Below, in pieces: positions 1-8,485 of a stretch of DNA of 64,000 nt. The stretch's first letter is position 1. Each line of letters begins with the position of its first letter. The DNA lies in contig NZ_JAUTBL010000002.1 in assembly GCF_030819275.1 (NCBI RefSeq), positions 188,501-252,500 of the forward strand. Reading direction: 5' to 3'. This DNA comes from Agrobacterium larrymoorei. GTDB taxonomy: Bacteria > Pseudomonadota > Alphaproteobacteria > Rhizobiales > Rhizobiaceae. The notes beneath the pieces are model-generated. The model worked only from the letters and a program-made list of their open reading frames with translations, was not told where the DNA came from and did not search any database. The position numbers and the translations under genes are program-made.

Positions 1-195
1 GAGCTTGAATGGCGAAGCGCCGTGGAAATCAGCTTCCGCCAGCGTACGGAAGATCAGCGTCGGCACGGCAATCTTGAAAACGAAGTCGCTCAACACATCG
101 CTCGCGTCGGCCTTGAACAGCCTCGCCTTCACCGTCAGCCAACCGATCAGAATGAGCAGAAAGATCGGGGCGACATTGACGGCGACAGCATACAT
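1..195 (-). CDS. AEC (auxin efflux carrier) family transporter, N-terminal part
   Basis: The reverse strand from an ATG at 195 reads 65 codons without a stop to the window edge, so the C-terminal four fifths lie outside. The protein starts MYAVAVNVAPIFLLILIG, one clear membrane helix, and continues through VLSDFVFKIAVPTLIFRTLA, a typical second segment of AEC permeases, which have about 10 helices and export or exchange small organic acids. The conserved pattern of a helix ending near a basic patch, followed by a helix with an Ala-Val-Pro kink, supports the family. Substrate cannot be told from this fragment. A hairpin terminator pointing at this gene lies about 100 bases before its start. 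Confidence 0.7.
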   Translation of the reverse strand, partial: MYAVAVNVAPIFLLILIGWLTVKARLFKADASDVLSDFVFKIAVPTLIFRTLAEADFHGASPFKL

Positions 196-296
196 GGAGA
201 CGGGCTTTCACGGCGTTCTGCGGAAGAACTACCCTGTATAGGAAAGGCCAATGGTCTCAAACCATTTTCTATGATGAGCCGGAACAGGAGCCGTCT

Positions 297-330
297 CCAA
301 AAACAGAAAAAGCGGGGATCGTCCCCGCTT
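297..330 (-). terminator. Intrinsic terminator, minus strand, with no gene upstream of it
   Basis: A nine-base-pair perfect stem (310-318 with 322-330, three-base loop) is followed on the minus strand by TTTTTCTGTTTTT. It ends transcripts running leftward, yet the nearest leftward gene to its right is the SH3 protein at 1586-2122, which has its own terminator at 1544-1568. It therefore either ends an unannotated small RNA or acts in the leader of the AEC gene, whose start codon is about 100 bases further on. Confidence 0.6.
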
Positions 331-437
331 CAGCCTGTGGTCCCCGTCAGTACATCCGTGCCGGGAACGACTGATGATCTAGCAGCGCTTCATGACAGGC
401 AAATGACGCCAAAGACCAGTCTCCCGAAGGTGCAGGC

Positions 438-457
438 AGGCGAAGTCGCCTTTTCTC
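438..457 (+). terminator. Weak hairpin with T-rich tail in the leader of the PfkB kinase gene
   Basis: AGGCG-AAGT-CGCCT (438-451) is followed by TTTCTCTTTTC on the plus strand. The stem is short, so termination would be partial. It sits about 80 bases before the kinase start codon and could be a leader attenuator or mark the 3' end of a short plus-strand transcript. Confidence 0.3.
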
Positions 458-533
458 TTTTCTTGTCGGCAGAAATCTTTAAGACCGAGTTCCGGATAAC
501 GCACCGGGTCGGTGCGGCTCGGACAAGAGGCTC

Positions 534-1526
534 ATGACAAAATTCGACGTACTGACCGTTGGCAACGCCATCGTGGATATTATTTCGCGCTGCGATGACA
601 GTTTCCTCATCGATAACGCCATTACCAAGGGCGCGATGAACCTGATCGATGCGGAGCGCGCGGAACTGCTCTACTCGCTCATGGGTCCGGCCCTGGAGGC
701 GTCCGGCGGAAGTGCAGGCAATACGGCAGCGGGCATTGCCAATTTCGGTGCACCCGCAGCCTATTTTGGCAAGGTGGCCGAAGATCAGCTCGGCGAGATC
801 TTCCAGCACGATATCCGCGCTCAGGGCGTCCATTTCGAGACCAAGCCGCGCGGCACCTTTCCGCCCACCGCCCGCTCTATGATCTTTGTCACCGAAGACG
901 GTGAGCGTTCCATGAATACCTATCTCGGTGCTTGCGTCGAGCTTGGGCCGGAAGACGTCGAGCCGGAAGTCGTTGCCCAGTCGAAAGTCACCTATTTCGA
1001 GGGCTATCTCTGGGATCCGCCGCGCGCCAAGGATGCGATCCGCGATTGCGCCCGCATCGCCCACGAGAATGGTCGCGAGGTTTCCATGACGCTCTCCGAC
1101 AGCTTCTGTGTCGGCCGTTACCGCGACGAGTTCCTCGATCTGATGCGCTCGGGCACTGTCGACATCGTCTTCGCCAACAAGCAGGAAGCGCTGTCGCTCT
1201 ACGAAACCGAAGACTTCGATCTGGCGCTGACCAGGATCGCTCAGGACTGCAAGATCGCCGCCGTGACGATGAGCGAAGAAGGTGCAATGATCGTACGCGG
1301 CACGGAGCGGGTAAAGGTCGATGCCTATCCGGTTTTCGATGTCGTCGACACGACGGGTGCCGGCGATCTCTTCGCCTCCGGCTTCCTCTTCGGCTACACG
1401 CAGGGCCGTTCTCTGGAAGATAGCGGCAAGCTCGGTTGCCTTGCGGCCGCCGCCGTCATTCAGCAGATCGGACCGCGCCCAATGTCGTCGCTAAAGGCGC
1501 TGGCTGAGAAGCACGGTCTTCTATAG
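534..1526 (+). CDS. PfkB-family carbohydrate/adenosine kinase
   Basis: A ribokinase-fold kinase of 330 residues that transfers phosphate from ATP to a sugar or nucleoside hydroxyl. The N-terminal PfkB signature (VLTVGNAIVDII) and the glycine-rich substrate site (SGGSAGNTAAGIANFG, about residues 57-72) are clear. The C-terminal signature DTTGAGD at residues 272-278 holds the anion hole and the catalytic base Asp278. The alphaproteobacterial members of this subgroup are usually annotated adenosine kinase, which would fit with the purine salvage genes deoB and add in the same window, but sugar kinase activity cannot be excluded. The start is an ATG preceded by ACAAGAGG at a good distance. It is monocistronic, ending at a terminator shared with the convergent SH3 gene. 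Confidence 0.88.
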   Translation: MTKFDVLTVGNAIVDIISRCDDSFLIDNAITKGAMNLIDAERAELLYSLMGPALEASGGSAGNTAAGIANFGAPAAYFGKVAEDQLGEIFQHDIRAQGVHFETKPRGTFPPTARSMIFVTEDGERSMNTYLGACVELGPEDVEPEVVAQSKVTYFEGYLWDPPRAKDAIRDCARIAHENGREVSMTLSDSFCVGRYRDEFLDLMRSGTVDIVFANKQEALSLYETEDFDLALTRIAQDCKIAAVTMSEEGAMIVRGTERVKVDAYPVFDVVDTTGAGDLFASGFLFGYTQGRSLEDSGKLGCLAAAAVIQQIGPRPMSSLKALAEKHGLL

Positions 1527-1543
1527 GATTGTTTCCGATTATC

Positions 1544-1572
1544 CCGTGCGTCCATCAAGGGCGCACGGTCTT
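1544..1572. terminator. Shared terminator between convergent genes
   Basis: CCGTGCG (1544-1550) pairs with CGCACGG (1562-1568), extended inside by TCC/GGG, and is followed by TCTTTC. It lies 17 bases after the kinase stop and 17 before the SH3 gene stop on the other strand. Confidence 0.6.
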
Positions 1573-1585
1573 TCATTCGTGTTGA

Positions 1586-2122
1586 TTACTTGAAGGCTTC
1601 GCCGGGATAGGCGCCCCAGATTTCGCCCTGCGACACCCAGCCGCCCACCTGACCGGCTTCCGCCTTGCACCAGTCACCATTGCACTCGCCGATCCGGATC
1701 TGCACGCCAGGCTCGAGCTTCGCCACGACCGAAGCACTCGATTGTGGCTCGCGGCGCATATTGACAAACACTTCCTTGCCCTTGCCGCGCATCCACGGTG
1801 CTGCCACCGCAGTTCTTTCACCCGAAAGCAGCGCCTGGTTTACCCAGCCCTCGGTGCCGTCGGCATCGCGAATCCGGCGCCAGTTTTCATATTCCTGAAT
1901 AATCTCCACCGGCATGCCGGATTTCATATACATCCAGGAGACGGCGTAATCGGTGCTTGGACCGATGCGCATATTGACGCGCTTGGATTTCAGGCTGACG
2001 AAGCGCGGCAGCGGCAGTCCGCTGGCACCCTTTGCGGCGCCCTGTGCGAAAGCCGGTGTAGCAGCGGCATGAAGAAAACCGAATGACAATGCAATGCAGA
2101 GGATGGAGACAAAGCTACGCAT
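1586..2122 (-). CDS. Secreted SH3-like domain protein
   Basis: The 178-residue product begins with a cleavable signal peptide (basic start, hydrophobic run, cut after about AFAQ at residue 27) and so is periplasmic. Two bacterial SH3-like repeats follow: about residues 43-105 (LKSKRVNMRIGPSTDYAVSW and the NWRRIRDADGTEGWV strand) and 115-175 (VFVNMRREPQSSASVVAKLE with GDWCKAEAGQVGGWV). Such SH3_3/SH3_4 proteins often bind peptidoglycan stem peptides, but no catalytic domain is attached here, so a structural or targeting role is inferred only. It is divergent from the 2-hydroxyacid dehydrogenase gene with a 180-base shared promoter region. Confidence 0.8.
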   Translation of the reverse strand: MRSFVSILCIALSFGFLHAAATPAFAQGAAKGASGLPLPRFVSLKSKRVNMRIGPSTDYAVSWMYMKSGMPVEIIQEYENWRRIRDADGTEGWVNQALLSGERTAVAAPWMRGKGKEVFVNMRREPQSSASVVAKLEPGVQIRIGECNGDWCKAEAGQVGGWVSQGEIWGAYPGEAFK

Positions 2123-2302
2123 GTCGTTTGACCGTTTCCGTGAAACAAGAGAATGACGTTTAAGGGGCGCCCCAGTCCTGCCGCAGAAGACGCAACATGC
2201 GAGATTTGTTTGTCTTCGCCGGTGGGTCTGGTAGAAACGCCCTTGATGAACAAATTATCGCTCTTTCTGGTTAACGACCTCTGAACAAGGTGCCTGCAGA
2301 CA

Positions 2303-3307
2303 ATGACGAACAAGAAGAGACCGACCGTCTATTTGACCCGAAAACTGCCGGATCTGGTCGAGACCCGCATGCGCGAACTGTTCGAGGCTGAATTGAATAT
2401 CGAAGACGCACCCCGCACGGAGGCCGAACTTCTGGCCGCCATGCAGCGCGTCGACGTTCTGGTGCCCACTGTAACCGATCGCATCACCGCGTCGATGATC
2501 GAGCAGGCCGGTCCTCAACTGAAATTGATCGCAGGTTTTTCCAACGGCATCGACCATATCGATGTGGATGCGGCGGCGCGCAAGGGCATCACCGTCACCA
2601 ATACGCCGAACGTTTTGACTGAAGACAGCGCCGACATGACGATGGCGCTGGTGCTCGCCGTTCCCCGCCGCCTTGTCGAGGGCACGCGCGTGCTTGCCAA
2701 TGGCTCGGAAGATTGGCGCGGCTGGTCGCCGACTTGGATGCTCGGTCGTCGCCTGTCGGGCAAGCGCATCGGCATCGTCGGCATGGGCCGCATTGGTACC
2801 GCAGTCGCCCGCCGCGCCAAAGCCTTTGGTCTCTCGATCCATTACCACAATCGCAAGCGTGTCAGTCCGGCCACGGAAGCGGAACTTGAGGCGACCTATT
2901 GGGACAGCCTCGACCAGATGCTGGCACGCGTCGATATCGTTTCCGTCAACTGCCCTTCGACGCCCGCGACCTATCACCTGATTTCGGCGCGCCGCCTCGC
3001 GCTAATGCAGCCGACCAGCTACATCGTCAACACCGCGCGCGGCGATATCATCGATGAGGCGGCGATGATCGAGTGCCTGCGCCAGGGCAAGATTGCCGGT
3101 GCAGGCCTCGATGTGTTCGAGAACGAGCCTGCCGTCAATCCAAAGCTCATCAAGCTTGCCAAGGAGGGCAGGGTCGTGCTCTTGCCGCATATGAGTTCGG
3201 CCACCATCGAAGGCCGCATCGACATGGGCGACAAGGTGATCATCAACATCCGCGCCTTTTATGACGGCCACAGACCGCCGAACCGGGTGCTGCCGGGCAG
3301 GGCTTAA
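2303..3307 (+). CDS. D-2-hydroxyacid dehydrogenase (glyoxylate/hydroxypyruvate reductase-like)
   Basis: NAD(P)-dependent reductase of 334 residues in the D-isomer-specific 2-hydroxyacid dehydrogenase family. The Rossmann motif GIVGMGRIG is near residue 155. The catalytic triad is visible in order as Arg in NTARGDIIDE (about 245), Glu in LDVFENEP (about 274) and His in LLPHMSSAT (about 293). The family reduces glyoxylate, hydroxypyruvate or related 2-keto acids in the cytoplasm. Length and motif spacing fit GyaR/GhrB-type enzymes. Its stop codon overlaps that of the convergent GNAT gene by four bases, so no room exists for a private terminator. Confidence 0.88.
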   Translation: MTNKKRPTVYLTRKLPDLVETRMRELFEAELNIEDAPRTEAELLAAMQRVDVLVPTVTDRITASMIEQAGPQLKLIAGFSNGIDHIDVDAAARKGITVTNTPNVLTEDSADMTMALVLAVPRRLVEGTRVLANGSEDWRGWSPTWMLGRRLSGKRIGIVGMGRIGTAVARRAKAFGLSIHYHNRKRVSPATEAELEATYWDSLDQMLARVDIVSVNCPSTPATYHLISARRLALMQPTSYIVNTARGDIIDEAAMIECLRQGKIAGAGLDVFENEPAVNPKLIKLAKEGRVVLLPHMSSATIEGRIDMGDKVIINIRAFYDGHRPPNRVLPGRA

Positions 3308-3780
3308 CGAGGCAGCTGCTTCGTCATTTCGATGGAGGTGACCCGCTCGTAGCCCGCATGCGAATTCTCGGCCGTCTTGACGAAGCCCCAGGACGAAAAC
3401 TGCCGGTGATTGTTGATAAGCTCGATCCTGGTCTCCAGCCGCAGGCTTGGCAGCGACAGCCTGTGCGCCGTCTCTTCCGCCTTTCTTAGCAACGCCTTTC
3501 CAATCCCACGACCCTGCGCCGCCGGTGAAACGGCAAGCTTGCCCACATAGAGCGACGCGGCCTCCGGTCTACAGAAAATACACCCGAGCACGTCGCCGTC
3601 GTCGAGCGCGACAAAGGCAATCTCATCCCGGATCTTTTGACGCAGATTATCCGGCGTCAGGCGGTGGGCGGAGGAAGGCGGGTCGATCACGCCATCCATA
3701 TAGGCGAAGGAGGACATGATGAGCGCCAGTAATTCATCGATGCGGTCGAAAGTGTCGTCGATCTGAACGATTGTAGTCAT
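3304..3780 (-). CDS. GNAT-family N-acetyltransferase
   Basis: A 158-residue acyltransferase. The acetyl-CoA pyrophosphate-binding loop is evident in LAVSPAAQGRGIGKALLRKA (about residues 85-104, Q-x-x-G-x-G pattern), followed by the usual beta strand and a C-terminal LETRIELINNH region common to small GNATs. Its substrate is unknown. The start ATG overlaps the stop of the MoeB/ThiF-family gene by four bases (ATGA), showing translational coupling in one leftward operon. Confidence 0.8.
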   Translation of the reverse strand: MTTIVQIDDTFDRIDELLALIMSSFAYMDGVIDPPSSAHRLTPDNLRQKIRDEIAFVALDDGDVLGCIFCRPEAASLYVGKLAVSPAAQGRGIGKALLRKAEETAHRLSLPSLRLETRIELINNHRQFSSWGFVKTAENSHAGYERVTSIEMTKQLPR

Positions 3781-4535
3781 GCTGCCTGGCGCCTCTTGTA
3801 GCGAACGGTTTCGAAACGGGCGGCGAGCGCATCGTAAAGCAGCAGCCGGCCGACCAGTGGCTCTCCCGTACCGGTGATGATCTTGATCGCCTCCATCGCC
3901 ATGGTGGTGCCAACGACGCCTGTGAGTGCGCCGATGATTCCCGTTTCGGCGCAGGACGGGATCAAGCCCTCTGGCGGCGGGGCCGGAAAGAGATCGCGGT
4001 AGCGCGGCAGCAACGTGCCGTCTGGACCGTTCTCATAGGGCTTGAGAACCGTGACCGAGCCATCGAAGCGGCCGACAGCGCCCGTCACTAGCGGTACCTT
4101 CGCCGCCTCTGCAGCATCCGCGGCCGCATAGCGCGTGTCGAAATTGTCCGATCCGTCGATCACCAGATCGAAGCCACCAAGATGATCATGCGCCCAAACG
4201 GTCGAGAAGCGCTCCTCGAAGTGCAGGACGCGCACATGCGGGTTGAGCCTGGAGATGCTGCGGCGCGCGCTTTCGGTCTTTTGCTCGCCAATCGTGCCCG
4301 TATCGTGAATGACCTGCCTTTGCAGGTTCGATAGCGAGACGATATCGTCATCGATGATGCCGAGCGTCCCAACGCCTGCGGCGGCCAGATAATACAGCAC
4401 AGGCGCACCGAGCCCGCCGGCACCGATCACCAGCACCTTGGCCGCCTTCAGCCGCTGCTGCCCCATGCCGCCAATTTCGGGCAGGAGGATATGCCGCTTA
4501 TAGCGTTCGATTTCCTCGGGGCTAAGAGCATCCAT
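3777..4535 (-). CDS. moeB: ThiF/MoeB/HesA-family sulfur-carrier adenylyltransferase
   Basis: A 252-residue E1-like enzyme that adenylates the C-terminal glycine of a ubiquitin-fold sulfur carrier (MoaD or ThiS) with ATP. The nucleotide loop VIGAGGLGAPVLYYLAAAGVG (about residues 35-55), the DDDIVSLSNLQRQ segment and the Asp of VIDGSDNFDTRYA are all present. A cysteine lies in LIPSCAETG near the usual catalytic position. I see no paired CxxC zinc motifs, so this is a compact HesA/MoeB type without the rhodanese domain. Molybdopterin synthesis is the most likely pathway, with thiamine synthesis as the alternative. It is coupled to the downstream GNAT gene. Confidence 0.82.
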   Translation of the reverse strand: MDALSPEEIERYKRHILLPEIGGMGQQRLKAAKVLVIGAGGLGAPVLYYLAAAGVGTLGIIDDDIVSLSNLQRQVIHDTGTIGEQKTESARRSISRLNPHVRVLHFEERFSTVWAHDHLGGFDLVIDGSDNFDTRYAAADAAEAAKVPLVTGAVGRFDGSVTVLKPYENGPDGTLLPRYRDLFPAPPPEGLIPSCAETGIIGALTGVVGTTMAMEAIKIITGTGEPLVGRLLLYDALAARFETVRYKRRQAA

Positions 4536-4572
4536 GATCCAGTCTCCGGTACCTCAATCGATCAAAGCCCTA

Positions 4573-5697
4573 TCATGACACGCCGCCATGCGACACGGTG
4601 AAAAACTGCGCGCGATCCTGCAATGCTGAAAACATCGAGGCATCCGTTCCGGTCATGAAGCTCTGACCGCCAAGTGCGTGGATGAGATCGAAAAGCGCTG
4701 CGCGCCTGCCTTCATCCAGGTGAGCGGCGATTTCGTCCAGCAGAAGAATGGGAGCGTAACCGGTCATATTCGCGGTCAGTTGCGCATGGGCAAGAACGAG
4801 ACCGACGAGAAGCGCCTTCTGCTCGCCGGTGGAGCAGCGCGCCGCGTCCATATCCTTCTCCGCATGCCGGACGAAAAGATCGGCGCGATGGGGCCCATCA
4901 AGCGTACGTCCCGCACCCGCATCGCGATAACGGCTTTCCCTGAGCGTTGCGAAATACGCATCCTCAAGATCGACGGCCGGTCGATGATACTCATCGTCGA
5001 GAAAGCCGGATAGGGTGAGCGCGGCCTTGGGGAAGCTGGTATTGCCGGAGCGGCTTTCGATCAGTGCGCGCAGCAAACCCAGCATCTCGTGCCGCGCCAC
5101 GGCCATGGCAATGCCAAGCTCTGCCATCTGCTTCTCGATGCCATCCAGCCAGACAGGATCGAAGCGACCGTCGGACAGCAGGCGGTTGCGTTGGCGCATC
5201 GCCTTTTCGAAGTCGCTTGCACGCCGTCCATGCGACGGGTCGAGCGAGAGAACAAGGCGATCGAGGAAACGGCGGCGATCCGAGGATGATCCGGTGAACA
5301 GCCCGTCCATGGAGGGCGTCAGCCATAGAACCCGCAAGTGATCGGTCAATTCATCGACGGACTTGACGGACGTACCGTTGAGTCTGAGGCGCCGCGATGG
5401 GGTCTCGCCCTCGCCATCGATGCCCGTTCCGATCGCAACCTCACCATCCATGCCCGATACGTCGGCGAAGATCGAGAAACCCGTCTCCTCTGCGCCCACG
5501 CGGGTCACATCCGATAGAACGGCGCGGCGCAAACCCCGGCCAGGCGACAGGAAGGAGATGGCCTCCAGCAGGTTGGTCTTGCCAGACCCATTGTCGCCCG
5601 TCAGCACGACATGGCGCTCATCCAGCCGTAGCGACACCTCCGCATAATTGCGGAAATCGGTGAGTTTCAGCCGGGACAGGAAAACCTTGGCTGTCAT
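4573..5697 (-). CDS. recF: DNA replication and repair protein RecF
   Basis: An SMC-like ATPase of 374 residues that loads RecA at gapped DNA. The N-terminal LKLTDFRNYAEVSL block is diagnostic, Walker A is GDNGSGKT (residues 34-41), the signature is STGEQKALLVGL and Walker B is PILLLDEIAAHLD (about 325-337), all in the expected order. Length is normal. Here recF is not beside dnaA-dnaN (dnaA lies about 42 kb away), as is usual in rhizobia. It probably shares transcription with the moeB-GNAT genes 37 bases downstream. Confidence 0.95.
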   Translation of the reverse strand: MTAKVFLSRLKLTDFRNYAEVSLRLDERHVVLTGDNGSGKTNLLEAISFLSPGRGLRRAVLSDVTRVGAEETGFSIFADVSGMDGEVAIGTGIDGEGETPSRRLRLNGTSVKSVDELTDHLRVLWLTPSMDGLFTGSSSDRRRFLDRLVLSLDPSHGRRASDFEKAMRQRNRLLSDGRFDPVWLDGIEKQMAELGIAMAVARHEMLGLLRALIESRSGNTSFPKAALTLSGFLDDEYHRPAVDLEDAYFATLRESRYRDAGAGRTLDGPHRADLFVRHAEKDMDAARCSTGEQKALLVGLVLAHAQLTANMTGYAPILLLDEIAAHLDEGRRAALFDLIHALGGQSFMTGTDASMFSALQDRAQFFTVSHGGVS

Positions 5698-5895
5698 GCC
5701 ATATCCAGAATCGTCATGGCTTACGACCTACAGCATCCCGCCCAAAATCGAAACGGACTTTCTCCAAAACCGCGGCCCAAGCGCCGCAGGGAGCGCTTCC
5801 ATCACCTGATAATCTTACGTTTACGTTCGCGTTCATCCGATTGCCAGTTGTAGATTTTGTCGCTATCGATGATTGCCTAATTTAGCGGATATCTC

Positions 5896-7005
5896 ATGCT
5901 CAGAGTCATTTCCCTTTTGCTTACCCTCGCCCTCCTTGGGTCCTGCGCCGGACGGCCGGGAGCCGACGTCCTGCAGGCCGTCAATACGCGGGCGACATCG
6001 GGAAAGAGTATCACTGCCTATGTGGTCAGTACGCGTGAGAAGGAGCCGGGAAAGACGCTGGCATTTGGGGCTGGGCGTGCCGAGGTGCCGAACTATGCGC
6101 GCTTCGACATCTCCATCCCGCCCGATCACAAGAAGGGCAAGATCGAGTGGCCGTCGGGAAAACCGGATGCCAAGAAGGACTTCGTCGTCACCGATCGCGA
6201 TGTGCTGTCTCACGATGCATTCAAGCGCGATCTCGCAGGCGTTGTTTCATCCGGCAAGGATGTAGGCCTTTTCGTCCATGGCTATAATTACAGCTATCAG
6301 GAGGCCTTGTTCCGCGCAGCGCAAATGGCCGCGGACGCGGATATCAACGGTGTGCCAGTGGTCTTCTCCTGGCCGTCCATGGCGGATGTGACGGGCTATC
6401 TGGCCGACAAGGAAGCGGCGACCTACTCCCGAGATGCTCTGGCGGATCTGCTGATCGATCTGGCGCAAAAATCACCCCGCAAGAATGTCATCGTGTTCGG
6501 ACACAGCATGGGCGCGTGGCTGGTCATGGAAGCCTTGCGAGAGCTCAGGCTAAAGGGCCGCAATGATGTGATCGCCAAACTCCAGGTCATTCTCGCCGCA
6601 CCGGATATCGATACCGACGTATTCCGAAAGCAGATCGAAGTGGTTGGTCGTCTCGATCCGCCACTCACCGTACTTGTATCGAAGGATGACCGCGCCTTGA
6701 TGGCAGCCTCCCTGCTTGCGGGTGAACGAAGCCGGGTCGGAGCCTTGGACGTCACCGATCCCGAGATCAGCGAGGCTGCGAAACGCGAAGGCGTTCAGTT
6801 TGTCGATATTTCCGAACTCGATTCATCCGATGGCTTGAACCACGATCGCTACGCCGCCCTTGCCGCCCTGTTGCCGAAGCTTGATGAAAAGCGGCGCGGC
6901 GGCAGCAATGATCTGTCCCGCGCAGGCGCATTCGTTCTGGATGCGGTCGGCGCCACGGTTTCCAGCCCGTTCAGATTGGCCAGCAAAGTCGTCAATCCCA
7001 ACTGA
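5896..7005 (+). CDS. Alpha/beta-hydrolase lipoprotein (DUF900/COG4782 type)
   Basis: A 369-residue predicted lipoprotein: the signal MLRVISLLLTLALLGSC ends in a lipobox with Cys17 as the lipidated residue. The mature part contains a lipase-type nucleophile elbow GHSMGAW (Ser near 205), preceded by VGLFVHGYNYSYQEALFR, which fits the oxyanion region, and AAPDIDTDVF, which offers a candidate acid; a His in LNHDRYAAL near residue 315 fits the triad. The DUF900 family comprises esterase-like proteins with poorly known substrates. Monocistronic, divergent from recF. Confidence 0.8.
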   Translation: MLRVISLLLTLALLGSCAGRPGADVLQAVNTRATSGKSITAYVVSTREKEPGKTLAFGAGRAEVPNYARFDISIPPDHKKGKIEWPSGKPDAKKDFVVTDRDVLSHDAFKRDLAGVVSSGKDVGLFVHGYNYSYQEALFRAAQMAADADINGVPVVFSWPSMADVTGYLADKEAATYSRDALADLLIDLAQKSPRKNVIVFGHSMGAWLVMEALRELRLKGRNDVIAKLQVILAAPDIDTDVFRKQIEVVGRLDPPLTVLVSKDDRALMAASLLAGERSRVGALDVTDPEISEAAKREGVQFVDISELDSSDGLNHDRYAALAALLPKLDEKRRGGSNDLSRAGAFVLDAVGATVSSPFRLASKVVNPN

Positions 7006-7064
7006 AACTGACGACGCGATGATGAAAAAGTTTGGCGCTCGGCTGAGCACAAACCAAAGAGGCT

Positions 7065-7694
7065 TCAGTTCCACATATCGATCTGGATATCGGCTTGGCG
7101 CGAATGGTCCACGACGCGCTTGCCGTTGGGCAGATCGTTCTCGTAGAGCTTGGCATGGATGGCCTGCTCATCCAGACCGTAGCCGATCCAGCGATCGCGA
7201 AGCCGCTGCTCAAGCACCGAATAGGACGGCCCGACGAAAATGGCGAGGTCGAAGCTGTCTTTCAGACGGTCCCACGGTGCTTCGTCCAGCAGCAGGTAAT
7301 TGCCCTCTGCGAGAATGAAGCGCGTATCTGCTGAAACCGCTCTTGCGGATGCGATCGCGATCTCGCGCGAGCGGTCGAAGACAGGCACCAGAACCTCTTC
7401 CCCACCATGACGCACGGCTCTGACGATATCGATGAAGCCACGCACATCGAATGTTTCCGGCGCACCTTTACGGGCAATCAATCCGCGGCTTTGCAAGATA
7501 CCGTTGTCCATATGGAAGCCATCCATGGGCAGGACTTCGGCAGTCTCACCGCGGGCAATCAGGCTGTCTCTGAGCGCATCTGCGAGTGTGGATTTGCCGG
7601 CCCCTGGAGGGCCGGCGATGGCGACGATGTAACGGGGGGAATGGTCTGCACGTGCAAGAACATCGTCCGTCAACGCCGCAAGCGTCAGTGTCAT
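7065..7694 (-). CDS. frcK: Fructose transport system kinase FrcK (P-loop, uridine/pantothenate kinase-like)
   Basis: A 209-residue P-loop kinase with Walker A GPPGAGKST at residues 28-36 and the DGFHMDNGILQSRG motif after it, typical of the phosphoribulokinase/uridine kinase/pantothenate kinase fold. It is the last gene of the frcBCAK operon, overlapping frcA by four bases. In Sinorhizobium the same operon order is known for the high-affinity fructose ABC system and the gene is called frcK; its real substrate remains uncertain, and phosphorylation of incoming sugar is an inference from position. Confidence 0.85.
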   Translation of the reverse strand: MTLTLAALTDDVLARADHSPRYIVAIAGPPGAGKSTLADALRDSLIARGETAEVLPMDGFHMDNGILQSRGLIARKGAPETFDVRGFIDIVRAVRHGGEEVLVPVFDRSREIAIASARAVSADTRFILAEGNYLLLDEAPWDRLKDSFDLAIFVGPSYSVLEQRLRDRWIGYGLDEQAIHAKLYENDLPNGKRVVDHSRQADIQIDMWN

Positions 7695-8485
7695 GCGGCG
7701 ATATCCTGGTGGGGCGGTTCCTTCGCGCCCGTCATGAAAGCGACCGCATCCGACATCGTATAGTCCTTCGGATTGATGACGCAGAGACGTCTGCCAAGGC
7801 GATGGATATGAATACGATCTGCCACTTCGAAAACATGCGGCATGTTGTGCGAAATGAGCACGATCGGCAGACCGCGCGATCGAACGTCCTGAATGAGTTC
7901 CAGAACGCGCCGGCTTTCCTTGACGCCAAGTGCCGCTGTCGGCTCGTCGAGAATGACGACCTTCGAACCGAAGGCGGCAGCTCTCGCAACCGCAACACCC
8001 TGGCGCTGACCACCAGACAGCGTCTCGACCGCCTGGTTGATGTTCTGAATGGTCATCAAACCAAGTTCGGAAAGCTTTTCACGGGCAAATTTGTCCATCG
8101 CCGCGTGGTCGAGCTTGCGAAATACCGAGCCGAGAATGCCGGGCTTGCGCAACTCGCGTCCGAGAAACATGTTGTCGGTGATCGACAGCGCAGGCGACAG
8201 CGCAAGGTTCTGATAGACAGTTTCGATACCGGCATCGCGGGCTTCGAGCGGTGTCTTGAACTGAACCGGCTTCCCTTCCAGCCTGATCTCGCCCTCATCC
8301 GGACGGATCGCGCCCGACAGTGCTTTGATGAGCGAAGATTTGCCTGCACCATTGTCGCCGATCACCGCCAGGATTTCGCCCGGATAGAGATCGAAGTCGG
8401 CATTGTCGAGCGCGGTCACGCGACCGTAACGCTTGACGAGACCATGGGCTGAAAGAATGGGTTGTCTGTTTATATCCTGGGCCAT
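7691..8485 (-). CDS. frcA: Fructose ABC importer ATP-binding subunit FrcA
   Basis: A 264-residue single-domain sugar ABC ATPase, half the size of the usual tandem RbsA/XylG type. Walker A GDNGAGKS is at residues 43-50, the signature is LSGGQRQGVAVARA (about 146-159) and Walker B is VVILDEPTAALG, followed by the H-loop SHNMPHVFEV. I chose the ATG at 8485 because it overlaps the frcC stop by one base (TGATG) and gives the standard N-terminus; the reading frame stays open upstream but that part falls inside frcC. Energises FrcC at the cytoplasmic face. Confidence 0.93.
   Translation of the reverse strand: MAQDINRQPILSAHGLVKRYGRVTALDNADFDLYPGEILAVIGDNGAGKSSLIKALSGAIRPDEGEIRLEGKPVQFKTPLEARDAGIETVYQNLALSPALSITDNMFLGRELRKPGILGSVFRKLDHAAMDKFAREKLSELGLMTIQNINQAVETLSGGQRQGVAVARAAAFGSKVVILDEPTAALGVKESRRVLELIQDVRSRGLPIVLISHNMPHVFEVADRIHIHRLGRRLCVINPKDYTMSDAVAFMTGAKEPPHQDIAA

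Larger units (their letters stand above)
196..533. other. 338-base gap between divergent genes with two opposed hairpins
   Basis: No convincing protein gene lies here; open frames through it lack family similarity and ribosome sites. It must carry the promoters of the leftward AEC gene and the rightward kinase gene. It also holds a strong hairpin with a T-rich tail on the minus strand (297-330) and a weaker hairpin with a T-rich tail on the plus strand (438-457). A small RNA or a regulated leader is possible. Confidence 0.5.
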
